Positions 34,479 through 45,248 of a stretch of DNA of 64,000 bases are shown one piece after another; the first letter of the stretch is position 1; every line of letters starts with the position of its first letter. Source of the DNA: Ananas comosus. Its lineage: Eukaryota > Streptophyta > Magnoliopsida > Poales > Bromeliaceae. Both the position numbers and the translations under genes were made by a program. The DNA is taken from positions 7,791,050 through 7,855,049 of the forward strand of contig NC_033631.1 of assembly GCF_001540865.1 (NCBI RefSeq), in the 5' to 3' direction. The notes under the pieces were generated by a model. It had not been told where the DNA came from and did no database searches. It saw nothing but the letters and a program-made list of their open reading frames with translations.

Positions 34479-35772
34479 CTTGGCAATTTGCTTAACATTT
34501 ATCACATATTTAGCATCTTCTGTGTTCGGGCTAATAATCTTCGTACACCTAGCAACCTTTTGATGAAACAACAATCTAGTCAGACACCAAACATATGTAA
34601 GATGTAAAACAAGTTCACTAATAAACTCCCAGATATCACAGAATAAAACAAGCAAGAATACCTAAAATTCATGCAAATTTGAGACAAAAATACCTGCAGA
34701 GGTTGTTCCTCTTGCATCATTTGCTTGTCAGAAACTAAATCCCACTGGCTAGGTGCAGCTAAACCAGTGTCTGACTCTTTGATTCCTGACATTTCATAAC
34801 AAAAAACGTCTCAAAGGTTCCAAGAATATAATAGCAACATAATTTGATAACAAAAACTACCTATCACTACATTATGCTAGTTTAAATAAGCTGTGGAATC
34901 AACTTATTCCAAATACTCTTTCAGAAATCTAAAGAAAACAAAGAAAGCATTTTATATCTAAATTAGCTCTTCATGAGTAACGACAACTGAATCCAGCAAC
35001 AAAAGACACCACCTTAAAAAGCACATATCTATTTCAAGCATCTTACTATGTATCCATTCGTAATGTCCATTGTATGCTTGATTTTGCTACATAATAGAAT
35101 TGGACTATAATAACATAAACTCAATTCTTTATGGAACTATAACTTAAAACATCAATAATATGCATCAGCTGCTTAAGTACACAAAACTTTCAAAAGAATC
35201 ATTCTTTACTTATCACTTGAGAAAGTAGAGTCGCATTATTTCATTACAAGAAAAAAATAAGCAAAACAAGCTCCAGTTTACATATTTATACATCCATTTC
35301 TTCGTATGTACACATATTTAGGCATATGATGATATTAACACACTACTTACCACATAGATCATTGATCTTCTTCACCATCTCCTTAATCTCCTTCTCTGCC
35401 TTCTTTATGCTCTCAGAATAAGGTCCCAGACCCTGCCATATCACACAATTCTCATTTTATCATCATAAATGCACTTAAACAAAAATAAGAGGAACATCAA
35501 ATAGTTTCCACACAAACCCTTATTATACAATCGATCCAAACAACAAAGGTATTAATAAATCACCACACTAGATCGCGTTCACCAACAATAAACCTAGATC
35601 TAGCGGAATCTGATGCGCAAACAAAGTAACCTAACCTAGCCCTAAATCGAGGCGAACCAAAGAAGCGAAGAGATTAGGGGATGCGTACGTAGGTTTTGAG
35701 GAGGGCGATGTCGTCCTCGTCGAGGGGGCGCGGGTTCTTCTCGTTCAACTCGTCGTCGGCCTCCGGAGCCAT
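34479..35772 (-). CDS. RPT1: 26S proteasome AAA-ATPase subunit RPT1, first four exons only
   Basis: Four exons on the minus strand, 35689-35772, 35351-35432, 34694-34785 and 34479-34556, join in phase through GT-AG introns. They encode residues 1-112 of regulatory particle ATPase 1 (regulatory subunit 7). Diagnostic parts are [48 protein letters not shown] and [18 protein letters not shown]. This is the N-terminal coiled coil and the start of the OB domain. RPT1 is one of the six ATPases that unfold ubiquitinated substrates for the 20S core. The family is about 425 residues long, so the whole AAA module (Walker A/B) is missing. No stop or frameshift is seen. The sequence past exon 4 meets an N at 34442 and then repeat copy B, so an assembly break is as likely as a true truncation. 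The start is the first ATG, in family position. Confidence 0.9.
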
Positions 35773-35880
35773 GGCGAGGTCGAGGGGAGGTAGCGAAAGT
35801 GGCGATCCCTCTGCAGGCTCGAGGGGTAACAGTGATTCAGCCGTGCGCCTTGTTGCTGAAGAAACCTGAGAGGGTTTTTT
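35773..35880 (-). promoter_or_regulatory. RPT1 5' leader region
   Basis: About 100 GC-rich bases upstream of the RPT1 start codon, before the MITE copy begins. This is probably the 5' UTR and core promoter. The upstream promoter space is occupied by the MITE/hAT nest. A telo-box-like CCCTAAA lies in intron 1 near 35641. Confidence 0.35.
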
Positions 35881-35977
35881 AGTGAAATAGTTTCTTTTAA
35901 AATTTTATTCTTAAAATATACCTTTTAAATTTTTATTTATAAATATAATCCTATAAAAACGGTAAATGGTTCACCGC

Positions 35978-36321
35978 TAGATCTGGCAATCTCCATCCAT
36001 ATCCGCGAGTGCTCGTGGGTTACCCACAAATTTACGGGTATGGGTACCAACTTTTCAAACCTAAAAAATTACAGGTAAAACGGGTGGGTACCCATTAAAC
36101 TGTGGGTATTTTGGATAACCCGCGGGTACCCACGAGTACCCGCACATATATTTTTTAATTAAAAAATATATATTTTAATTAAAATACATATATTTTTATT
36201 TATCCATCCTAAAAATTCTAACCCTAATTTCTTATCGCGTCTTTTATATTACGAATTTTTTTTGCTTTAAAACTTTAAATATTTTTATTGTATACAATGA
36301 TATTTTAAATAATGAATTATG

Positions 36322-36375
<54 letters not shown>

Positions 36376-37699
36376 TAGTTATAGTGCACGTGCAATGCAC
36401 GTAACATTTAATTAAATTAAATTTATATTTATATTTAAAATTTAAGTAATTATTCGTGGTATAAATTTATTTATCAATTAATTTTTTTCTAACATTAATT
36501 TTTTTAATGTGTATCCAAATTTTAAAAATTTGAAGTAATTATAAATTTTAAATTAATAAATTTAGATTTAAATTTATGAATAAAACTCAAATTTTGAAAT
36601 TAATTTTGAATCCATTATTTCAATATAAATAATTATTAAAGACATTAATTTATTTATCATCCCATCTATTTTTCAAAATTGATATATTTTCAGTTAATTA
36701 ATTATTTTCAGTTGAATACTGTTTACACACCCAAAATATTGAAATTTAATTAATTTCAAATTTTAAATTAAAATATTTATTCACATTTGAAATTTTGAAC
36801 CAAATATAAAATTTAAAGTTGATTTGATGAGCTTATTTAAATCGTTTTATTTTTCAAACCTAATTTTTTTTTAATTAGCTAATTGAAGATAGTAGATACA
36901 AAATATTTTCATGTTTGTTGCTATAAAGATTTTTGGTTTTTTGAAAGTATGGAATATTATTTTATGGGGCGCGTTGTGAAAAATATTTTACAACAAATAT
37001 CTTCGGTTGGACAAAAATTTGGATAAGTATAAATTTCTTTCTATTCTCGCAAATGAAATGCAATACTTTTTCCGACTAAAAAAGGTTTGTCTGTGTCAAC
37101 AATTATTTTAATAATTATCTCAAATCAATATCAATTTGTGAATCATATTTATCTACAAATTTAAATTTTTAAATTGTAAATTTATATGTTATATTTTATT
37201 GAAAAAATATCTCATATTTCAAATATTAATAGGTAAAATTGAGATAATTTTTATATATTCACCTTTTAAAAAATATGATTAAATATTATATATGCGGAAG
37301 GTATTATGTGATTGGATATTATATAGGTGGCGGATATTATGTGTAAGAAATAAAATATTTAGAAATGCGAATATTATTTGTTATAAAATATGATATTATG
37401 TGGGCGGCAGTTATTAGAAGATATGACATGCATATAAAAAGTGAAATTTCATACATACTATTTGAAGGCAATTTGGGTAAAAAAAGTGACAGATACTTAA
37501 TTCGTCAGTCATTGGATTAGATCTAATGACTAAGAATTAATATATTTTATGATAATTTAAAAATAAAATAAAAATTGTACGACTGTGATTTATTCCATTA
37601 AAGTTGAATGAATGATATTATTAGTATGTGATTGGAATTATATTAATAGGGGCCGGCATTTTGGGAAATAGGAAAAAATTCAAAATTCACGTTTTTATT

Positions 37700-37766
<67 letters not shown>

Positions 37767-37849
37767 TTGCACTTAACCATTCATAATATAAGTTATCCCT
37801 GCTAACATGTTGCCCGCGGGTTACCCAACCCGTCCGTTTGCCAGGTCTA
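35978..37849. mobile_element. Non-autonomous hAT element inside the MITE
   Basis: Ends TAGATCTGGCAA and, on the other strand, TAGACCTGGCAA form short inverted repeats typical of one plant hAT group. The flanking 8-mers TTCACCGC (35970-35977) and ATCACCGC (37850-37857) differ at one base. The subterminal zones are full of GGGTACCCAC / CCCGCGGGTA motifs. No transposase is visible in the 1,872 bp. Its middle is taken up by a segment bordered by two TA microsatellites. Confidence 0.8.
36325..37770. mobile_element. (TA)n-bordered segment nested in the hAT
   Basis: About 1.3 kb (36375-37711) begins CTAGTTATAGTGCACGTGC, with the palindromic GTGCACGTGCAATGCACGT. It is bordered by (TA)n at about 36325-36374 and at about 37717-37770, the latter preceded by (GT)6. 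Rice Micron elements insert into TA microsatellites in this way, and this arrangement resembles them. I cannot show homology, and a Helitron-like origin is another option. Confidence 0.4.
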
Positions 37850-38438
37850 ATCACCGCTAACCATTCACCGATTTCTTTCTTTTTTTACTTCTTTCTATAT
37901 TTCTACGATGATAAAAATGGTGAATGGTTCACCGTTTTTATTCTTTTTCTACTTCTATAAAGGAGTTATGAATGCGGTGAATCATTCACCGCATTTAGAG
38001 GTCTATTTTTATAATTATTTAAAAAAAAAAACTATTTTTACAATTATAAAATTGATAGGATTATTTATAAAAAAAATTCAACCTGAGAGGTGAATTGTGA
38101 ATTTGTGAGGGGGGTGAGTGCAAAATTACAAAATAAGTAGACTTCTTATTCACGGCAACATGTTATGGTGGTCAGACAAATTTTAGTCCGACACGCCTAG
38201 ATCGATGCCACGTGTCAACAGAATGCGATAGTGTAGAGTAGGACGATTTGTGATTTGGCGCCTGTATGTGAGTGACACGTGTCACCTGATTCTTGAACTT
38301 TTGAGATCTAAATTCTATCCATTTTCTCCTCTTTTAATACAAAATTTTTTTTTGATTGGGTATGTAACTTATTATTATCATTATATTTATACGAATCTAA
38401 TGTGATTAGATGAACTTCTTAAAAAAAAAAAAGAAAAG

Positions 38439-39502
38439 GGTTAATTGCATACACGTCCCTGCAAATATGGTGAATTGCAGATATATTCCTGCAAAGCTCA
38501 ACTTTCACAAGTTATCCCTGTAAAAGTCCTAATATATTCAGATATGTCCTTGCCGTTAGTTTCCGTTAGAGAAATTTCGTTAACCACAGTTAAAATACTT
38601 AACCATGGTTAATTAATAAGTTGAATTGACAATTTTACCCCCTCTTCTTCCTCTCCCTCTTTCGCTTCCCTCTTCTTCGTTGCCGGCGAGGGAGGAGATG
38701 CGGTGGGCGATCGCGACAGAGAAGGAGGAGCCGCGGTCGCGGAGAAAGCCGCTGACGGCGACCTCCGCCGCCTCCTCTCCGCCGTACCTTCCTGCTGCCG
38801 CCGCGTGATGCTTCCACGGCCGGTGGTGCGCCGTCGCCGCAGCCGCCTCCCGCCTCTCCTCCACCATCGGTGGCCTCTCCAACCTCGCCGCAAACCCCCT
38901 CGCCTGTGAGCTCCTCCGGTCCCTCCAGGAAACCCTAGTGCTAGCCCTTGCCATCGTGGAGCAGTGCCGCTCCCCCGACCTCCCCACAGGGAAGCTCCGC
39001 ACGCAGAGCGACCTCGCCGCCGCCTCCGACGCCCTCAAGCAACTCGCCGCCAACACCAACCTCCTCCTCGTGGGAGATTGGGCGGTGCTCCCGTGGGCCA
39101 TCCCCAGTGGCGCCGCCGGCCGACAACGGCCTCCACCGCCTTCTTCTTCTTCTTCTTCTTCGTATCCTCCTCTTCTCCTCGTTTTTCTTCTTTGTTGTCA
39201 TCGTCGATGATCCGCCACCGCCGCCGTCCACTCCCGCAACCCGAAGAGGAAGAGAAAGAGGAAGAGGGCAAAAATTAAGAGCACACTTCTGCAAATGTGC
39301 TTTTGGAGGGACATATTTGTGAGGGCAAAATTATCATTTCACGAGTATACTGTTAAAAAATTAACAGTTTTCTAACGGATCCTAACCAGAGGGATATATC
39401 TGAATAAATTAGGACTTTTGCAAGGACAACTTATGAAATTTGAGCTTTGCAGGGATATATTTGTAATTCACCATGTTTGTAGGGACGTGTATGCAATTAA
39501 CC
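38439..39502 (+). mobile_element. Pack-MULE candidate with captured GC-rich coding sequence
   Basis: Terminal inverted repeats of about 140 bp start GGTTAATTGCATACACGTCC at both ends and continue through GCAAAGCTCAA and AGTCCTAAT. A second family copy starts at 57240. The 700-bp interior is strikingly GC-rich. It holds a stop-free plus-strand frame (about 38832-39080) reading SSTIGGLSNLAAN...LLRSLQETLVLALAIVEQC...GKLRTQSDLAAASDALKQLA. This looks like the N-terminal helical part of a plant U-box/ARM-type protein, though I am not certain. Both flanks are A-rich (AAAGAAAAG and AAAAAAGAA), so the 9-bp target duplication cannot be resolved. A captured host-gene fragment inside Mutator-type ends defines a Pack-MULE. 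Confidence 0.65.
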
Positions 39503-39513
39503 AAAAAAGAAAA

Positions 39514-39868
39514 AAACTTCAAATACCACCCATGTGGTTTCACACTTTTTCATTTTAGTATCCTATGGTTTAAAGTGTATCAATTTAGTGTCCTATGATT
39601 TTATTTGTATCTTTTTATTATCAATTCCACTAATTTTTTTTGTTAAATTAGTGACGAAGTTAAAACTAAAGGGTACTAAAGTGAATATTCGATAAACCTA
39701 GGTGGATATCTAAAGTTTTTTTTGTATACAATTTAATGAAATATTAACGAAGAAGCTGACGAAAAGATAAAAATGAAACCACATGACACTAGCTGGCGAT
39801 ACACTTTAATCCACATAGTACTAAAGTGAGAAAGTGCAAAACCACAGGGATGGTTTTTAAGTTTACCC
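39514..39868. mobile_element. MITE, third copy
   Basis: The element has the same inverted-end structure as 30650-31004: AAACTTCAAATACCACCC at the left and GTTTTTAAGTTTACCC at the right, with inner arms TTTAGTATCCTATGG and CATAGTACTAAAGTGAG. It sits directly right of the Pack-MULE. Confidence 0.65.
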
Positions 39869-39878
39869 AAAAAAAAAG

Positions 39879-39879
39879 A

Positions 39880-39918
<39 letters not shown>

Positions 39919-39920
39919 CC
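39879..39920. repeat. (CAA)n microsatellite
   Basis: About fourteen CAA units. They produce a glutamine run in one frame, which I do not regard as coding. Confidence 0.9.
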
Positions 39921-41602
39921 CAGGTTCATTTACATCAATTCCGAAAACAAAAATGGAATAGCAATATTTCAATCAAAACCATCAAAAGTACAGCACACAC
40001 AATCTGCAAATTCTGAAACAAACTTTAAATGCTTCAAAGGCAGTGAAAAGCAACAATTTCGCATTTAAGATATATTAACAATAAATTAGAAGAAATAAGA
40101 TTACATGAATATCAAGGTCTTGCTTGTCCTCAAAAATATCAAAAACTTTCTCACTAAAACTGGAATAGGTTCTACAAAATGTCTATTAATATGTTCCTCC
40201 TTACAAAATACAACAGACATTATTCCTACTGGTTATACAAATAAGACAGATACACATGGAATTACATCAGAGATGCCGCTGCCTCGGGATAAGTTTCAAG
40301 TTTCTTAACATTAAAGCATTAGATATATATATATAGCAAAAGTAGTTTGTAGAAAATGTTGCAGAACGAATTTGAAGCACGAGTTCAAAATTTTGTGTCA
40401 GTTGATTCAATTGAACGTAATTGCCGACTTCTTTAGGGTTACTAGGTAACCATAAGCTATTGGTTGTTATGCCAAGCGACGACATCCTCGTATGGTAGAT
40501 TGCCCCCAAATATATTGAGAGAACTTCCAACTGTAATATCAACGCGGCCCTTTCCATTGTTGAGACTCCACTAGCATAAGTTATCGGAATCTACAATGTG
40601 AAAATATTGAGCTATAAGTATAAGGAGTTTTTTATCGACATCCGCTGATCATATTGAGTACAAACAAAGTTAAATCTCTTTCATGCTCAAAACAAATTAA
40701 TATATACTGCAAAACAGGAGTACTAATTTTATAAAGAGGCAATGTAAAGTTGAGTTCATCAGTGATGCAATGTTGCATTTGAGGTTGGGCCAAAAGACAC
40801 TACACCTGTAAAGTACTAGATTTTAGAAACACAAAAGCTAATATTAAAAATGAAAGTATACAATAATTAGCGTCTTTAATGAAGGCCTGTAGTGACAAAT
40901 TAGCAAAACCAGAGCTCTTTCTTGGGTCAGGGGAAATAAGTCATAAACATGTGGAAAAAACTGAATAACAGAAAGTAAGGTATTACATACATGTGAGTAG
41001 CATCCAAGCATGGTCACAAGCTCCTCATCAATTCCTAGCATGTCGTAGCACCAAGAACATTAATTAGAAACAGAGAAAATATAGTCACCGAATAAGTTCT
41101 TATTGGAGCCTATATTTGACCGAGTCCATCAGAATACTAAAATGCTAACCATTCGCAATGTGATAGAGGTGAAAGAAAAAACCAGTGATATATTACGAAA
41201 AACCAAATGGTATGCCAAAGGTAGAGTAGTAAGAAGCTCTGAGTTGCTTTAAAAAGAATTTAGTAGAAATACTATAGAGTAAGCCACCTTTTCCCCTCCA
41301 CAACAACTCCATGAACCAAAAACTCATCTGCATAGGTTGCAAGAAATTCCAATGTCTACTCTTCTAGAATGACATCACCGAATTTCTACCATCTGTCATT
41401 AACAATGGTGTATTTACCATTCTGCACCAAAATCATAAATTCTACAATCAAATAATACTACCATTGAAAAGAAACAAAATCTGCTATCAACTCGGTATGC
41501 ACAAAAAAGAAGTCTAATTGTAGATGTCAATAGCATGTAGCTAGAGGATGAAATAAGTGAATAAGTAAAACCAACAAAATTAAGGAAATTTCTTGTACCT
41601 TC

Positions 41603-42208
41603 TGTTGGAGGAAAATTCAAAATCCCTTAATCATTATTATTACTATTCAATTTTCTTAATTATTATTATTATTATTTTATTCTTTATTTATTAATTCTTT
41701 TATTCTCTTTTATCAATATTTTTATTATTATTTATTATTTTAATTAATAGGTGGAAACGTATGGAATTAAATGGGATTAATGAGTAGAACGTTGGGGGGC
41801 CTCCAACGATCCATTTACATCCCATTTATACTGCCTCCTGTCTACTGTTCATTACAGTAGAACATGATAGAGAGAAATTTTGGAGAGTTATATATTTTCT
41901 TTTATAGTTTTGATTTACTTGGTTTTTCATTCTTTTATCGTCGGGTGTTGAAAGAGTCTCCATCAACCTCTTCCGCGTTCGTGCTCGTAGGAGGAGGAAT
42001 TCCGGTCATACCTTGGGGCGGTGTTTCCGGTTAATCCCGCACGTAAGGACGGGAATACGCCTTAGGGTAGTGCCTCGCATGCTTCCGGATCAATTAAATA
42101 TTTATTTGGATTTAGCGATCATTTGTAAGTTGATTTATTTATTTTCATAATAAAATTTAGTTAGAACTTTAACCGCAATCAGATTTATGTGCGGTAATTG
42201 TTCCAACA
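41603..42208 (+). repeat. Copia 5' LTR
   Basis: TG...CA repeat of 606 bp. AT-rich first half with (TTA)n, then a GC-richer part with CCTTGGGGCGGTGTTTCCGG and TAAGGACGGGAATACGCC. Confidence 0.9.
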
Positions 42209-43999
42209 ATCTAAGGCGTATTCCTATCTGATTGTGGTTAAATCTGACTGTGCTAATCCATTAAAATCTATACATATATACATTGTAGATAATTTATTTG
42301 ATAACTTGCTTGTATGATTGACATATAATATTAATTTAAGTTGGGATTAGCATTTTCAAATTTTTAATTGCATATAGTTTGCTTGTAATTTTTTATTTGT
42401 CTTCTACTGTTATTTAGTATTAAAAAAAAAATGTTGCAGTGTTTTTAGATCTCTTGTGTACGGAGGTTGGTTTGAATCTTGCTACAGTAAATTATTTTTA
42501 AGTGTATAGCTTTTAAAGTTTAATTTATGTACATAATATTTTCAAATATATATATATATATATATATTTTACTGTTTTGATAATAAAAAAAAAAAGAAAA
42601 GGAGGTTTTTGTTACAGTAAAACAATTTTAGCGTGTACGGATTTTCTTAAAGCTTAATTTTATATACATATTATTTTTCAAGAAAAAAAAAAGGAAAAAA
42701 TTCTGCTGCAAAATTAATTTTAAACAATTTTGCTCTAAGTGGGATTTCAACCCACAATTTCTAAAAGCACGGTTTTTAAGCGAGATCACCTAACAAGCAG
42801 CACTAATACTATTGCATTTTTTCTATTGTTACTGCCGTTGTAAACTCTATTTGTTGGATTTAATATCACAACTATCTAACTTCTCAGCACGACTGAGTAT
42901 ACAACAGCTATCACATATTTACTGTGATAATTTTGCTGATTGTATTTAATATTTTTATACATTGCTTGCAATATATTGTTTGCAAATAAATTACCTAATT
43001 AAAATCAAAAATTTTAAAATTGTTTCTGCAATCTATTTGTTGTTGAACCGAATTTTGTTAAATATGATTAAATTTTATAATTTTTAAATTTTTAGTATAT
43101 CTCTGTAATTATGGGGGAAGTTCTTTTATTAGTTTGATAAATTTTGATATTATGATTGCTCTACCGATTTCATTTTTTTTGTGATCTTAACGTTTAGCTT
43201 ATAAATGAAATTGGTAAGTGGTAAATTCTAAAATTATCCGACATACTAAGTTGAGAAAAAAAAAATTTATTAGATGGCTAACCTCTTATAATATTTTTTT
43301 GAGTTTTATCATATCTAATCAGAATCTTGCAGATTGCTTGACGAAAGACCTGAAGAGGACTATGGTCCTACTGTCATCGAGGGGGATGGGATTTTGCCCG
43401 TAAAGGGCCTTCCTGCAGTGGGAATCCAACCTTTGTGATAGGAGATCCCTTGAAGAAGGTTCAATATGGTAAAAACAAGCTGTTAGGTTGGCCAAAGAGC
43501 ACTTTCTACAAATTTTATATAGGAGCTTTAGCTCCAATCCCATCCCTATGGTGAGTGGTGCTCTGTGTAGTGGATTAGGTTGAGCTGAGAGCTCTTAATG
43601 GGATCCAAGGCGATAATTTTCGCGAGATGTGACTCTACACACATCTCTGGAGGAAACCACCTATATAAGAGTATCCGTATATGGCCGCGGCTATGTGAAT
43701 GGGCTATACATATGAACTCTTATGAAAAATTAAGGTACTGTGCATGGCCATTTACGCACAGACCCACGACGGAGAATTCTGTACTGTGTGTGTGATAGTT
43801 GAAGTCAGGGACAAAGGAACGTAGTTCAAGACCTGGTTCACTCCGATTCCTTCTGATGGAAACTATTTACACTAAGTGAGGTTAAGTCCTTAAAGACACC
43901 TTACCTATTGCATAGTATAAACACTCGGTGATTTATTTATTTATTAGTTTTGTTTTCGAGTTTAATTCCTATTTCGAAATTTTGAATTTTGTGGGGGAT

Positions 44000-44603
44000 T
44001 GTTGGAGGAAAATTCAAAATCCCTTAATCATTATTATTACTATTCAATTTTCTTAATTATTATTATTATTATTTTATTCTTTATTTATTAATTCTTTTAT
44101 TCTCTTTTATCAATATTTTTATTATTATTTATTATTTTAATTAATAGGTGGAAACGTATGGAATTAAATGGGATTAATGAGTAGAACGTTGGGGGGCCTC
44201 CAACGACCATTTACATCCCATTTATACTGCCTCCTGTCTACTGTTCATTACAGTAGAACATAGTAGAGAGAAATTTTGGAGAGTTATATATTTTCTTTTA
44301 TAGTTTTGATTTACTTGGTTTTCATTCTTTTATCGTCGGGTGTTGAAAGAGTCTCCGTCAACCTCTTCCGCGTTCGTGCTCGTAGGAGGAGGAATTCCGG
44401 TCGTACCTTGGGGCGGTGTTTCCGATTAATCCCGCACGTAAGGACGGGAATACGCCTTAGGGCAATGCCTCGCACGCTTCCGGATCAATTAAATATTTAT
44501 TTGGATTTAGCGATCATCTGTAAGTTGATTTATTTATTTTCATAATAAAATTTAGTTAGAACTTTAATCGCAATCAGATTTATGTGCGGTAATTGTTCCA
44601 ACA
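44000..44603 (+). repeat. Copia 3' LTR
   Basis: A 604-bp partner of the 5' LTR, about 98 percent identical by my reading. It follows the purine tract and ends at the CCTTC duplication. Confidence 0.9.
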
Positions 44604-45248
44604 CCTTCTTTCTACAACTAGGATCCAAGACAAGCCTTTGCTTTTCAATTATACCAATAAGATGTTTAAGCCGTTCAAGGTTCATTTGTCCATTACAGAA
44701 AATGTAGTGCAAGACAAATATTTTAATAGTTACTATGAACTCAATAGAAAAGATTAGCTTTGAATTGACATATGAACTTACTATATATTAGTGGCGGGTA
44801 AAGCATTAAAAATGTGTAGAAAACCTGTGTTTCCCGAGTAATGTGTTTTACACTTTGAAATGGAAGGACTCGTGAGATTAACATTAATACATTGGCTTTC
44901 ATTAGAACCTTGGAATTTTAAGTTCTTCTAAGCTTGCAACTACATATTGAAAAAAAATTCAATTATGAAACTACTTGTTATGTGAAAGTTATTGAGTACA
45001 GGAGAGAAGTGTACAAAACAATGATTATGATCATTACAAAGATTGATATAAGCAAATACAAACCAAAAGTATTTTGTGTACAATAAAAAAATAGGGACAT
45101 AAGATAATTATGCTGCTGCTCAATCAGGCAAACAATGTCTGTGAAATAAATAAATCACGTACTGATGTAACAATCACGTGACTTGTACCTTTGTTGATAT
45201 AAGTCATGGCATTGTCCGAATTGATCCCACCTCCAAGTTGCATGCCAT

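Larger units (their letters stand above)
35880..38093 (-). repeat. Palindrome MITE, inverted copy, split by a hAT
   Basis: The two outer parts (35880-35977 and 37850-38093) are the inverted counterpart of the repeat at 1885-2225. They share the TTTTAAAATTTTATTCTTAAA edge, the GGTGAATGGTTCACCG-type palindromes (near 37919-37934 and 37975-37995, plus the interrupted one at the insertion point) and the ATAGGATTATTTATAAA edge. The hAT at 35978-37849 landed inside one palindrome. Confidence 0.75.
41603..44603 (+). mobile_element. Complete copia-type LTR element with 5-bp TSD
   Basis: LTRs at 41603-42208 (606 bp) and 44000-44603 (604 bp) both start TGTTGGAGG and end TTCCAACA. I count about 10 substitutions and two 1-bp indels between them. 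The target duplication CCTTC is at 41598-41602 and 44604-44608. A purine tract GTGGGGGAT precedes the 3' LTR. The interior is only 1.8 kb. Its one clear coding trace (about 43200-43403) reads IIRHTKLRKKKFI...NQNLADCLTKDL...SSRGMGFCP, the end of a Ty1/copia RNase H. Gag, protease, integrase and RT are missing, so the element is internally deleted. The insertion sits exactly at the end of a HISN3 exon. Confidence 0.9.
40457..45248 (-). pseudogene. HISN3: HISN3 (ProFAR isomerase) pseudogene, C-terminal half, with copia insertion
   Basis: Five minus-strand exons match the C-terminal half of plant phosphoribosylformimino-AICAR-phosphate isomerase, a plastid TIM-barrel enzyme of histidine synthesis. 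They are 45189-45248 ([20 protein letters not shown]), 44605-44732 (NGQMNLERLKHL...QRLVLDPSCRKK), 41288-41421, 40991-41034 (GIDEELVTMLGCYSH) and 40457-40590. Damage is extensive. There are in-frame TAGs at 41386-41388 (after NDRW) and 41356-41358. HGVDVEG has become HGVVVEG, losing an aspartate of the conserved barrel motif. The normally conserved GASHVIVTSYVF reads VTIKIFVLHYIF. A deletion inferred at 28 bp in the last exon (near 40554) shifts the frame between GVSTM and [11 protein letters not shown]-terminal exons were not found. A 3-kb copia element separates exons 2 and 3. The gene cannot make an enzyme. Confidence 0.92.

Noticed and set aside
35978..37849. Considered as a Helitron
   Set aside because: The short inverted TAGA(T/C)CTGGCAA ends and near-perfect 8-bp duplications fit hAT, and no CTRR end with a hairpin was seen for the whole unit.
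39826..40068. Glutamine-rich protein frame
   Set aside because: It is created by the (CAA)n microsatellite. There is no start context and no conserved flanks.
43218..43403. A separate 61-codon gene
   Set aside because: The peptide NQNLADCLTKDL...SRGMGFCP is the end of a copia RNase H inside the LTR element, not an independent gene.
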